This document shows positions 11,233 to 20,223 of a stretch of DNA of 64,000 nucleotides, in pieces. The notes below the pieces were generated by a model. The model worked only from the letters and a program-made list of their open reading frames with translations. It made no database searches and had not been told where the DNA came from. This DNA comes from Pictodentalium vernedei. Lineage: Eukaryota; Mollusca; Scaphopoda; Dentaliida; Dentaliidae. The DNA is taken from the NCBI GenBank assembly GCA_031216915.1, contig CM062289.1, positions 443,433,587 through 443,497,586 of the forward strand. Direction: 5' to 3'. Each line of letters opens with the position of its first letter. The first letter of the stretch is position 1. The translations under genes were made by a program, and so were the position numbers.

Positions 11233-11622
11233 CTCAGCATAGAGAAAGATTTACTAATAATAATATAATAACACTTTGGCCGGCCGTTGATTTGTCGCGG
11301 GTATCGGGTGAGAAGACCTCGGTTACCCCTGTACTCCCAACTGCCTCCCTATTACCACACTTCTTCTCTCCTCCCAACATTCGGAGACGAACTGCTTGCT
11401 GACATCCCTTGCCCCATTCTTCCCAATCTTTTCTATTAGCATATTAACCCTCTCCTTTGAGTCTCTCACTAACCACATGTCCTTCATTCTCCTATCCCAC
11501 TTCCCCATTATACTCCAAGTGAATCTTATCCTTTTAGACTGGTATTTTGGGCATTCTAGAAGAAAGTGTTCCAGGGTCTCCACCACGCCACATCTGGCAC
11601 TCCTTTTCACTGTTTTTCCCAA
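11233..11622 (-). pseudogene. Non-LTR retrotransposon 3' end (LINE ORF2 C-terminus)
   Basis: A 99-codon minus-strand frame (11323-11622) contains CGVVETLEHFLLECPKY. This Cys-x(7)-His-x(4)-Cys arrangement with EHFLLEC is typical of the zinc-finger-like C-terminus of ORF2 in several LINE clades. Downstream on the minus strand comes a short 3' UTR with CGGCCGGCCAAAGTGTTAT and a TAT-rich tail (11264-11232). The upstream reverse transcriptase is absent, as usual for 5'-truncated copies. The clade cannot be fixed from this piece. Confidence 0.75.
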
Positions 11623-12177
11623 TTTTGATAAAAAACTATTGTTTCTGAAGGTAAAAGGTCACGAACGTCGACGTTAAACCTCAAGAAGCCATTAGAAGCG
11701 TTTGTCTTTTAGGTACGTTCAAAGCTTTGATGTTCTGAACTTTTGAATCGTCAGTGTAATAATCAAGACCGGTAAGCAGTTGCGAAGTTCGCAACTGCCG
11801 ACCGGTCTTATTACATTGACGGTTCAAAAGTTCAGAACATCAAAGCTTTGAATGTATCTTAAGAGGATCGTCTTCGTTGTTTACTTGAGGTAGGACAGCT
11901 GACTTCAACTTCATTTTTAACGACTTCAAAAAAAGGGGGAGGGAGGGTCATCAAGGTACGATTAATCGATTACTATCGATTATTTGCAACGATTAATCGA
12001 TTCCCAAATTAAACAATCGTGACAGCCCTAGTCATGATTAGCCATTGTGCATAAATATATTATTATTATTAATATTATATTATTAATATTAAACACCAAT
12101 AAATAAATAAATAAATAAGGTTGAGACTCCACTGAGGTCTTATTCAGGACATATTATAAATAGTTAGAGTACCGTTA

Positions 12178-12578
12178 CTTTTTTTATTAGGGTTTAACGA
12201 CACATTAACAGCCAGGGTCATATCATGTCGGTGACAGTTTTACGGGTGGAGGAAGCTGGAGTACCAGGAGAGAACCACCGAGCAACGACGAGCAGCTGTC
12301 AGCTCTCCAACATCGTAGCTCTGAACTCTGCTCCGCGGCACAGGCAGGGTTAGATTGGTTGAAGACATGCGCACCATCGACGTGCAGTACGCCTTAGTAC
12401 ACAGCGTCATCGTGCCCCCATGTTGGCAATCGGGGTTAAGTGCCTTGCCCAAGGACACAGCGCGGGAGCACGAATCAGTCGCTGAAATGGTCACCCATCC
12501 AACTACTAACTGCGCTCGACATTGCTTAACTTCGGTGATCTGACGAGAACCGGTTACCGCGACGCCACCGCGCCCCCC
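12178..12578 (-). mobile_element. SINE-1 copy 5 (5S rRNA head, GTCGTTAAACCC-type tail)
   Basis: A perfect 15-bp target duplication GTTAGAGTACCGTTA (12163-12177 and 12579-12593) defines the element. On the minus strand the head reads GGGGGGCGCGGTGGCGTCGC, then TCTCGTCAGATCACCGAAGT, TAAGCAATG and TTGGATGGGTGACC, matching the 5S rRNA internal promoter region. The body is the same as in tRNA-headed copies. The tail is GACCCTGGCTGTTAATGTG, then TCGTTAAACCCTAATAAAA, unlike the other tail type. It interrupts gypsy pol between protease segments. Confidence 0.95.
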
Positions 12579-12593
12579 GTTAGAGTACCGTTA

Positions 12594-13198
12594 ACCTTCC
12601 TTGTAATTTAAAGAAAGTATTCACCAACTCAAATTTTATGTTGTTGATAAAGAAGTACTTCCTGTTATTGGCGCCGAATCATGTAAACAATTAAAGGTTC
12701 TCGAAAGAATTTACAGTGTTTCTCCCGACAAGAAAACGAACACTCGTGAAAAACATAGCATGTCTGCTAATATTGAGGAACAATATTCTGAATTGTTCAA
12801 AGGCCTAGGCTGCTTGCCAGGCACACACACACACCTTTCGTATTGACAAAACGGTTCAATCAGTTGTCCATGGACCTTGAAAAATTCTACTTGCTTTGAA
12901 AGATTGTGATAAAGCCGAACTTGATAAAATGGAAGCAACCGGTGTAATAGTTAAACAGGAAGAACCCACTTAATGGGTCAACTCAATGGTGCAGTTTTAA
13001 AACCAAATGGTAAGATAAGATTGTGTATGGACCCCCGTGACCTAAACAAGGCAATTCTTAGAGAACATTTTCCGCTTAAAACGTTGCAGAAGTAGTTTCA
13101 CAAATCCCAGATGCTCAAATATTTTCCAAATTAGATGCTACATGTGGATTTTGGCAAATTCGACTTGATGAACAAAGCTCGAAACTGTATACGTTTAT
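12594..13198 (+). pseudogene. gypsy protease end and reverse transcriptase, first part
   Basis: Protease C-terminal and linker sequence (FYVVDKEVLPVIG, then SCKQLKVLERIYSV) leads into EQYSELFKGLGCLPG (from about 12772). A short (AC)n expansion then shifts frame. KAELDKMEATGVIVKQEEP (about 12916-12966), the DPRDLNKAILREHFPLK block and SKLDATCGFWQIRLDEQSSK (reverse transcriptase motifs 1-2, including the first catalytic Asp in SKLDA) can be read in two or three frames. It is cut at 13199 by a PB element. Confidence 0.88.
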
Positions 13199-13453
13199 CC
13201 ATTTACCTAACAAATCGCCCGCATCCGCCCGCGTAATATGCAAATTGAGAAGTTGAAAAAATTAATTTTTTCAAAATATTTCAACAAAACCATATCATGT
13301 GACCCCCTCATTGGAACGAACTCATTGAGCTCGTTCCAATGAGGGGGGGGGGGGGGGGTCACATGATATGGTTTTGTTGAAATTTTTTGAAAATTTTTAA
13401 AAAATGTTATTTAAAATAATAAATTTTGATATCGTCTGCGTTGGGTAAAGGGC
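13199..13453. mobile_element. PB-family MITE copy 2 (variant palindrome) in reverse transcriptase
   Basis: Ends CCATTTACCTAAC and GTTGGGTAAAGGGC at TTAT (13195-13198) and TTAA (13454-13457), the mutated and intact target duplication. Coding resumes exactly after it. The centre (about 13283-13380) is a palindrome with arms AACAAAACCATATCATGTGA and complement, and an expanded G tract in one arm (13342-13357). This variant is shared with 57451-57668. Confidence 0.9.
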
Positions 13454-13457
13454 TTAA

Positions 13458-13625
13458 TACGCCATTTGGACTACACAGATTTGTGCGTCTCCCTTTCGGA
13501 ATAAAATCTTCACCCGAAGTTTTTCAGAAAAGTCCTGGAAAATGTGAAATTCGAAAACCAGAAGTAGCTTACGTTGGGTATCGTCTTATTGCTGATGGGG
13601 TTAAATCTGATCCTGAAAAAAACTA
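13458..13625 (+). pseudogene. gypsy reverse transcriptase palm, catalytic box deleted
   Basis: One frame gives NTPFGLHRFVRLPFGIKSSP then EVFQKSPGKCEIRKPEVAYV and GYRLIADGVKSDPEK. In intact relatives, roughly 40-45 residues with the (Y/V)xDD catalytic box lie between the EVFQ and NPGKCE motifs. Here the two are directly joined, so the box was lost by an in-frame internal deletion. It is cut at 13626 by a pearl-like element. Confidence 0.85.
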
Positions 13626-14575
13626 GTGGGGGTATCAGTACCCCGTGGCTCACCAGCAGGTGGCCAATTTCAAGGGGTGGCTAGAGTAATAAAAAGTCCA
13701 AAACCTGCACACAAAGGTCCAAACTTAAAGTAAATAAGCAGCTAAAGGGTTAAATATTATAATAATAGCCCCAAGAAGCATCTTAACATAAAATAGGAAC
13801 CATGGCAATATGCTACAAGGTAAAAAAAAAATATCAAAACCTGTACACAAAAGTCCAAAACCTGCACACAAAAGTCCAAAATTAAAGTAAATAAGCAGCT
13901 AAAGGGTTAAATAATATAATACTAGCCCCAAGAAGCATCCTGACATAAAGTAGGAACCATGGCAATATGCTACAAGGTAAGTCGTCACTTGGATGAAAAG
14001 AAAGACAAACCTCAAAACCTGCACATAAAAGTTACAAAAAGTATCACATTTGTTTCACAGGGTTAAAATTGAGAAAAATACCCTGCAAATGTCACAGTAA
14101 CCACAATGGCAATATGCCAGTAAGGTGAAACTCTACGTGAAAAATATCCACTTGGAAGAAAAGAACGACAAACCTCAAAACCTGCACATAAAAGTCAAAA
14201 AAGTATCACATTTGTTTCAAAGGGGTAAAATTGAGAAAAAATACCCTGAAATGTTAAGGTAACCACCATGGCAATATGCCAGTAAGGTAAAACTCCACTT
14301 GACGACAAAATTTCAAAACCTGTACACAAAAGTCAAAAACCTGCACAGAAATGTCAAAAACCTGTACACAAAAGTCCAAAATTCAAGTAACTAAGCAATG
14401 GAAAGGGTTGAATAAAATATTACTATCCCTGAAAAGCATGCTGACATAAAAAAGGCAAAATCAAAAAAAAAATCAAAACCTGCACACAAAAGTTCAAAAT
14501 GAATGAATCCGGACTCCGACGCCGACATGAGGGCTATGCCATAGGCTCACACAACTATCGCTGGTGAGCCAAAAA
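13626..14575. mobile_element. Pearl/HINE-like non-autonomous element, copy 1
   Basis: The left part has TGGCTCACCAGC (13646-13657) and the right end its complement GCTGGTGAGCCA, preceded by CCGACTCCGACGCCGAC and GGGCTATGCCATAGGCTCAC. The interior is about five degenerate ~157-165-bp tandem repeats built round CCTGCACACAAAAGTCC, AGGGTTAAAT and ACCATGGCAATATGC. Short subterminal inverted repeats around a core tandem array are what I know of bivalve pearl elements and Helentron-associated HINEs. No Rep/helicase coding sequence. Confidence 0.65.
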
Positions 14576-14762
14576 TCGCCAATTAATTTTCATTATTTTT
14601 TTCATTTTTTGTCTCAAAAACATAGGTTATGACCCTGCGTTGGAACGAGCTCGTTCCAACGAGGGGTCATAACCTATGTTTTTGAGCCAAAAAATGAAAA
14701 AAAAATAGTTATTCAAGAATTATTTTTGCAAGTGTCATCTGCTTTTCAGGTTAGGTAAAGGG
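14571..14762. mobile_element. PB-family MITE copy 3, left end lost
   Basis: Starts inside the family (ATCGCCAATTAATTTTC) against the pearl-like element, has the palindrome AACATAGGTTATGACC..GGTCATAACCTATGTT (about 14618-14680) and the right end GTTAGGTAAAGGG. The TTAA is mutated to GTAAA. Confidence 0.85.
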
Positions 14763-14769
14763 TAAAGTG

Positions 14770-15530
14770 AACGCCAATAAGAGTTGTTGAAGCTATCGAA
14801 CGACCAAGTTGTGTTGAAGAACTTCAAACATTTATGGGTTTCGTTCACCATTTGGGAAAGTTTCTACCCAACATGTCAATTTTAGTGCCCCTTTAAGAAC
14901 TTTACTAGAGAAGAATACAGAATGGTATTGGTGTGATGAGCAAGTATCTAGTTTCAATAAACTCGAACGTTTGGCGACAAATGCTCCAATTCTTCAGTAT
15001 TATGATCCAAACAAGCCTTTTACCTTAAGCGTTGACGCTAGCTCAAAAAGTATGGGTGGTGTGTTAATTCAGGATAATAAACCTGTCGCATATGGTTCGC
15101 GTGCATTGGACGAAACACAATAGCATTACCCACAAATTGAGAAAGAAACTTTAGCTATTGTTTATGGTTGCATGAAATTTCCTGAATATGTTTATGGAAG
15201 ATCTGTTACTGAGGAAACCGACCACAAGCCAATTCAATCCATTTTGAAGAAGCCTATTTTACAAACACCACCTACAGTACAAAGACTTCTAATTGTATTA
15301 GAGAAATATGATATTAATGTAGTTTATAAACCAGGGATAGAAATGTTTCTCGCAGATCATCTTAGAAGGTCATTTTTACACGAGACAAAGGAAGTGTTAA
15401 TCCCGGATCTTCAGATGAATGGCATTCATTTAATATCTTATTTACCAGTATCAAGTAAAATGTATAAAACGCTTCAGAAGGAAACTGCAAGTAATGAACA
15501 CCTTCAAGATTCACTTGATGTTCTTTTATA
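14770..15530 (+). pseudogene. gypsy RT thumb and RNase H
   Basis: VEAIERPSCVEELQTFMGF resumes the thumb. After frameshifts near 14890, the RNase H domain is legible: FTLSVDASSKSMGGVLIQ (first Asp), KPVAYGSRALDETQ, a stop in place of the next Gln, then HYPQIEKETLAIVYGCMKF (catalytic Glu) and TDHKPIQSILKKP (Asp). An open frame from 15172 runs to the stop at 15531 with VVYKPGIEMFLADHLRRSF, the end of the RNase H/tether region. Confidence 0.88.
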
Positions 15531-15539
15531 AGGATGGCT

Positions 15540-15819
15540 TCAAGAAAAGTCTGACTTAGTACCATTTCTTCGTACATATTGGACCTTTCTATATCCTTTA
15601 TAGATGGCTTACTTTACAAATCAAAGAGACTGATTGTTCCAAAATCTTTACAAAAAAAACTATGCTTAATAAAATTCATGATTCTCATCTAGGAATTGTG
15701 AAATGCAAAAGTAGAGACCGAGATGTTCTATTTTGGATAGGTATGTCTCGTGATATAGAGGACCGAGTCAGGTCTTGTGAAATCTGTTATCAAAATCAAA
15801 ATTTGAATTCTAAGGAACC
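15540..15819 (+). pseudogene. gypsy integrase N-terminal zinc-binding domain
   Basis: From 15662 the frame reads HDSHLGIVKCKSR and then RVRSCEICYQNQN: the His-x3-His...Cys-x2-Cys arrangement of the integrase HHCC domain. There are stops and a frame change just upstream (15531-15660). It ends at 15819, where a J element inserted with duplication of GGAACC. Confidence 0.85.
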
Positions 15820-16606
15820 CAGGCCTGGCATTCTGAAAAATGCAGGAGGGCAAAAAATCGCTCTCCTCAATCAGCTTAGGAGAGCAATTAGCTTTACACA
15901 GCATTTTAAGTATCCAGTTGAACGAACTCATTGAAACTGAAACCAACAGACTACATCAGTGATTTTATTAACTTTAGTAAGGTAAAGCGAAATCTCTTAG
16001 ACATCTAGATGTCTCACTCAACAACCGAACACACACTTGACAAGACCTGTGTGTGTACCCAGAACTGTTGTCCAAGAAAGTCATATGCCTACCACTACCA
16101 CCTTCAACCCCCCAAGGGGGGTTGAAGGTGGTAGTGGTAGGCGTATGACTTTCTTGGACAACAGGTCTGCTTGAATCTACAGTCACAACCTGGTGCAAGT
16201 GCTTCAAGTGACAGGATAGTAGTAATGGTAGTATATTATAGTGTCAATATTCCTTGAATAATTACCCCTCAAACTGTGATGTCAGTTGTTGAACTTGAAA
16301 CTGACAAAAAAAAAATATTGCTGTGGCCCATTTTGCTTCAAATGATTGCAACTGTGTTTGGGTATGGTTGCAGCCATTACCTTTTACCACTAAACCACTT
16401 TCAAAATGAAATTATGTGATGTTATGTGACTTCGAAGTTAAATTACATTTTTGCTTTACAACAAAAATTTAATGTGAGCATAATACATGTAATCTCAATC
16501 ATCCCAGACCAAAATATTTAGGAGGGCAATTTTTCGCTCTCCTTAATTCTTTCAGGAGGGCAGTAAGGAGAGCTAAAAAATCGCTCTCCTGAAATTGCCA
16601 AGCCTG
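15820..16606. mobile_element. J-family copy 3, inserted in gypsy integrase
   Basis: Ends CAGGCCTGGC and GCCAAGCCTG, with mirrored subterminal GGAGGGCA and AGCGATTTTTTAG blocks. The 6-bp duplication GGAACC is at 15814-15819 and 16607-16612, and the integrase frame resumes after it. The interior contains a long palindrome at about 16072-16163 (TTGTCCAAGAAAGTCATATG arm) and no reading frame. Confidence 0.85.
16072..16163. repeat. Near-perfect palindrome inside J copy 3
   Basis: Arms of 43 bp from TTGTCCAAGAAAGTCATATG to CCACCTTCAACCCCCC, mirrored with one or two mismatches around a 6-base AAGGGG centre. Confidence 0.92.
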
Positions 16607-16612
16607 GGAACC

Positions 16613-17038
16613 TATGTTACTTCCTGAACTTCCAGATAGACCATGGTCAAAATTAGCATCAGATCTCTTTGAATATAGTAATCAACATTATCTCCTGGTT
16701 GTTGACTATTTCTTTAAATGGCCAGAGACTGTTAAACTTGATAACCTAACCAACAAAATACAATTGTTCACTTGAAAGGACTGATTTCTCGCTATGGATA
16801 TCCGGATTTTGCTATAAGTGACAATAAACTGCAATTTTCATCGTCTGAGTTCCAAGCATTACAAACTGTCAAAAACTTAATACGGAAGTCTTCTGACCCA
16901 CGTAAAGCCTTATTGGATTACCGCAACACACCGTTAGATATTGGACTCACTCCTGCACAACTTTTCTTTAATCGAAGATTAAAAACCTCATTGCCACTCT
17001 TAATGCCACAGGCAATCAACCTGAAAGATATTCACAAG
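16613..17038 (+). pseudogene. gypsy integrase core, catalytic Glu region deleted
   Basis: PWSKLASDLFEYSNQHYLLV (first Asp) and VDYFFKWPETVKLDN are legible. After a stop near 16773 the frame continues with GLISRYGYPDFAISDNKLQF (second Asp) and SSSEFQALQ, then jumps to TVKNLIRKSSDPRKALLDYR and NTPLDIGLTPAQLFFNRR. The segment that normally holds the third catalytic residue, between these blocks, is missing (about 25-30 codons). It is interrupted at 17039. Confidence 0.88.
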
Positions 17039-17206
17039 TTCCAGGGGTCGATTTAATTTTAAAAAATTGAATAGCAGTTTACTAACTTGGATAAATTGTG
17101 ATGAGCATTTCCTATTATTTATATGTTTTTGTCATGTGAAATTGATTAGCAAAAGTTGAAAATTGATTCGAAATTCGCTACTAGAATCCAGTTAAATCGA
17201 GCCCTG
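17039..17206. mobile_element. Small hAT-like MITE in integrase C-terminus
   Basis: CAGGGGTCGATTTAA (17042) and its complement TTAAATCGAGCCCTG (17206) form the ends. TTCACAAG and TTCACAAT flank it (17031-17038, 17207-17214), 7 of 8 identical. The gypsy frame resumes on the right (NRLENRQLKSKN). Confidence 0.7.
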
Positions 17207-17275
17207 TTCACAATAGGCTTGAAAATCGTCAGTTGAAATCAAAAAATAACTTTTACAAACATTGTAGTCGAGAAC

Positions 17276-17839
17276 TAGAGCTGTAGGTTTTTAAATTTCT
17301 TGTTCGGTTTCGGTTTTGGTTTATCAGGTGGAGTAAAACCTCGGTTCGGTTCAGTTTTCGGTTTGTTCATGAGGCCAAATAAAATTCAATAAAACTCATT
17401 CTAATGTCCGGAATCATAACTGAATGGTGGTGAAATTGAGTGAAACTCAATGAATGCCCGAAATAAGCTATATAATACATGAAGAATCAGGAATGCCAGT
17501 ATAATAATTACCTAAATATACAGAACTTTTATTGTGCTTGGCCATTTTTCGAGGTCTGACACCTACACGCAACTTGAGGAAAGCTGCAAACACAACTAAA
17601 CTGAAATGTCGGATATTCACAGAATGTAGCCTTCCCAGAGTAGTGAGAGTACCCAGACACTGCCATTGGCAGTGTCTGGGTACTCTCACTACTCTGGGAT
17701 GGCTACATTCTGTGAATTTCTGCAGCAAGAGAGTATTTAATAAAAAAACGAAAAACCTTAGATTACGGTATGTCGACGGTTTCAGTTTTTAAAAAAAAAC
17801 TAAAAACCTCGGTTCGGTTTCGGTTAACCTACAGCTCTA
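17276..17839. mobile_element. hAT-G MITE copy 1
   Basis: Ends TAGAGCTGTAGGTT and AACCTACAGCTCTA with perfect 8-bp duplication TCGAGAAC (17268-17275, 17840-17847). Central palindrome at about 17613-17716, arms of about 50 bp around CTGCCATTGGCAG. Subterminal CGGTTCGGTTTCGGTT repeats occur on both sides. Confidence 0.95.
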
Positions 17840-17847
17840 TCGAGAAC

Positions 17848-18235
17848 TGAAACAATTTTCAACGGTTGATTCAGTGATGTGTAGTACTGACATTAAACGT
17901 AAACAAGGAATAATTGCAAAGAAACATGCTACATCACGTTCATACATTGTACAAACATCAGATGGGTTTAAAGTTGAGTGGAAACCGTGAACATTTGAGA
18001 AAATTCAACAAAATCAATCAGTCAGAGGATTATAATTTTAACATTGACCAAACTGAAGGGTCAACCGCGACTGAACATGCAAACAAAAGTCAAATAACTG
18101 TTGATCATTGAGCTAATACGCCTAACATGAATGAACCTGTGAACCAACAGATCAGTTCTAATGATTACATTTCTAAAATTTCTCGTTCTGGCAGACATAT
18201 TCGGTAGATCACAAAATACAAAGATTTTTTTAATT
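17848..18235 (+). pseudogene. gypsy Pol C-terminal tail
   Basis: After the hAT-G insertion the frame reads TDIKRKQGIIAKKHATSRSY then IVQTSDG and NREHLRKFNK, the small beta-barrel-like C-terminal region that follows gypsy integrase. It continues with an acidic linker and ends near SRSGRHIR at about 18208. Frame changes at 17960 and near 18110. Confidence 0.75.
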
Positions 18236-18472
18236 ATAAACTTTGTTTGCAGGTGACAGAAATAACAAACAGCTTTTCTTTGTGTTATTGTTTGTTTTGA
18301 GGAAAAAAAGCAGTTTTCCTTTGCATTGTCGTTTCTTGGCTGCAACAAAAATCTGCTTTTCTTTGCGGTGCAAATGTAATGTGCCAGGTTGCACTATTTC
18401 ATTTTAAGTCATGCTTGCTACACTTTATCCTACCCAATGCTCAGCTCAATTAACTCATAACTATAATTTTTT

Positions 18473-18484
18473 AAAAAAGAGAGA
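18473..18484 (+). other. gypsy polypurine tract
   Basis: AAAAAAGAGAGA lies directly before the LTR start, the expected position and composition of a plus-strand primer. Confidence 0.7.
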
Positions 18485-19177
18485 TGTTGTGTATCCTGGT
18501 TTCCGGTTACACATTCCAGTTGGGGCTGTCACGATTTTTTAATTTAGGAATCGATTAATCGTCGCAAATAATCGATGATAATCGATTGATCGTACCTAGA
18601 TGACCCCCATCTCCTTCTCTTTGAAGTAGATAAAAATGGGGTTGAAGTCAGTTGACCTACCTCAAGTAAACAACGAAGACGATCCTCTTTTAGTTACTCT
18701 CAAAGCTTTGGTGTTCTGAACTTTTGAACCGTCAGTGTAATAATCAAGACCGGTCGGCAGTTGCGAACTTCGCAACTGCCGACCGGTCTTGATTATTACA
18801 CTGACGGTTCAAAAGTTCAGAACATCAAAGCTTTGATGAATGTACCTGAAAGACAAATGCTTCCAATAGCTTCTTGGGGTTTAACATCGATGTTCTTAAC
18901 TCTTTACCTTTAGAAACAATATTTTTTTCAACATATTTTCTTTTAATTATTAAACGTCTAAAACGGGATATAATTTACCGATTATTCGACAACGAAAAAT
19001 ACTAATCAATTTCGCCGTGACCGATCAACAATCGATTAATCGATTAATCGTGACAGCCCTAATTCCAGTTAGCATTCCACATTTTATTACTCTCTAAATG
19101 TAACTCTTCTGTTGTGGGAAACTAAATAAAGTGAGTCTGTACCACCATGGCGTGTTTTCCAAGCTGAATATTCAACA
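18485..19177 (+). mobile_element. gypsy 3' LTR, interrupted by hAT-C
   Basis: Starts TGTTGTGTATCC and ends TATTCAACA, so the termini are the inverted TGTTG/CAACA expected of an LTR. Without the hAT-C insertion it would be about 150 bp, which is short. AATAAA lies at about 19126. A second, inverted, partial copy is at 10566-10682. Confidence 0.8.
18521..19061. mobile_element. hAT-C element copy 2, within gypsy LTR
   Basis: TGGGGCTGTCACGA to TCGTGACAGCCCTA with perfect 8-bp duplication ATTCCAGT (18513-18520, 19062-19069). Complete central palindrome at about 18701-18836. The left third resembles the copy at 43357 more than the inner copy at 10683. Confidence 0.95.
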
Positions 19178-19230
19178 CTATGTGCCTACTGGCACATAGA
19201 ACACATTGGAACTCAGGAGGCGACTTTCAG
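19178..19230. repeat. Half D palindrome beside gypsy LTR
   Basis: CTATGTGCCTACTGGCACAT and then the arm AACACATTGGAACTCAGGAG. It lacks the opposite arm, as if the LTR end had replaced it. Same arrangement, inverted, at 10514-10565. Confidence 0.8.
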
Positions 19231-19619
19231 CTATCGCTAGCGATTAGAATTATAATTGCATTACACGATTTGTAGAAAATTCCAGTGAACTCTCGCTTCT
19301 ATTTAAAAATAGTCCGTCAACAATTTCCGTTCCGCGCATATGTGCGGAACAGATTTTCATTTTCTGCATGGTTTAGTGTTGCTGTGGGTGGGGATTACAT
19401 AGAACAGGCATGTAATAAAAATATTTCCAAAATTTGTCAACAAAATTCCAGTCGGATCCATAGTTCATTTGTGTTTTCTTTTTTCTATTTTGTTGGATGT
19501 ACCCTGATGAGGTCTTTGGCAGGCTGAAAGCTAGGAAGATATTTTCACTGTGTTGCCAGTGTTTACAGAGGAATGTCCTTTCATCTGGTAGCTGCTCTTG
19601 GCATTCTACCATCCAAATC

Positions 19620-20003
19620 GGGGCGCGGTGTCGTTGCCGTAACCGGTTCTCGTCAGAGCACCTAAGTTAAGCAGCTTCGAGCCCGGTTAGTCTTTGGATG
19701 GGTGACCGTCTGAGCGATCGATTCGGACTCCCGCGTTGTGTCCTTGGGCAAGGCACTTAACCCCGATTGTCCACATGGGGTCACCATGACGCAGTGTACT
19801 AAGGGGTATTGCACGTCGATGGTGCGCATGTCTTCAGCCAATCTAACCCTGCCTGTGCTGCAATGCGGTGTCACGATGTTGGGGAGCTGGCAGCTGCTCA
19901 TCGTTGCGCGGTGGTTCTCTCCGGGTACTCCGGCTTCCTCCACCCGTAAAACTGTCACCGACACGATATGACCTTGACTGTTAAAGTGTCGTTAAACCCT
20001 AAT
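19620..20003 (+). mobile_element. SINE-1 copy 6 (5S rRNA head, GTCGTTAAACCC-type tail)
   Basis: The head GGGGCGCGGTGTCGTTGCCG is followed by GGTTCTCGTCAGAGCACCTA, AGTTAAGCAG, GGTTAGTCTTTGGATGGGTG: strong resemblance to the 5S internal control region. Then the SINE-1 body with TTGTGTCCTTGGGCAAGGCA and the tail GTGTCGTTAAACCCTAATAA. Same module combination as copy 5, opposite strand. Target duplication not identified. Confidence 0.92.
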
Positions 20004-20223
20004 AAATATAACTAAATATAATACACCATGTAACGCCGTCATTGTTTGTGATGTATTTATTGTATGAATTATGTACTTCTTGAACCATTACACAATGGTT
20101 TGAGTGAATAAATAGAAGCAGAAATAGAATAGAATTGTTTTTTATACGGCAAGGTTGAAACCTGATGTTATCAGACCGTGTCGAAAAATCGTTCAGTTTT
20201 CGCATTGTGCACTACACTTGAAT

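Larger units (their letters stand above)
10348..12030. mobile_element. hAT-C element, outer copy, containing other insertions
   Basis: Begins TAGGACTGTCACGA and ends TCGTGACAGCCCTA. The flanking 8-bp duplication GTCATGAT (10340-10347 and 12031-12038) lies in the SINE body. The hAT-C sequence proper is 10348-10513 and 11627-12030, including most of the central palindrome (about 11716-11852). Between the halves is a foreign composite (10514-11626). A 36-bp segment starting GATAAAAAACTATTGTTTCT is present at both junctions (10478-10513 and 11627-11662). Confidence 0.9.
10033..12114 (+). mobile_element. SINE-1 copy 4 (tRNA head), split by a hAT-C element
   Basis: Two parts: 10033-10347 (head with A box TGGCTCAGTAGG and B box GGTTCGAATCCC, then body with CTTGGGCAAGACACTT) and 12031-12114 (CATTGTGCATAAATAT, a short TAT expansion, then CACCAATAAATAAATAAATA). 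The target duplication ATAAGGTTGAGA is at 10021-10032 and 12115-12126. The 1.7-kb interruption is the hAT-C element at 10348-12030. Confidence 0.92.
8585..19177 (+). mobile_element. Fossil Ty3/gypsy retrotransposon, multiply interrupted
   Basis: Pieces of one plus-strand gypsy element occur in correct order: gag (8655-8825), zinc knuckle and protease (9690-10032, 12127-12177), protease end and reverse transcriptase (12594-13198, 13458-13625), thumb and RNase H (14770-15530), zinc-binding and integrase (15540-15819, 16613-17038, 17207-17275), C-terminal tail (17848-18235), polypurine tract (18473-18484) and 3' LTR (18485-19177). Reading resumes across each insertion, several with clear target duplications. 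The 5' LTR and primer-binding site are not seen; sequence left of 8585 runs into the Tc1 region. Family assignment rests on the LGCLPG, LPFGIKSSPEVF and TDHKPIQSIL motifs. It is dead: many stops, and losses at both catalytic centres. Confidence 0.9.

Noticed and set aside
19640-19710. 5S rRNA gene (also at 12480-12560)
   Set aside because: Only the internal control region resembles 5S; the flanks are SINE head and body, so these are SINE promoters.
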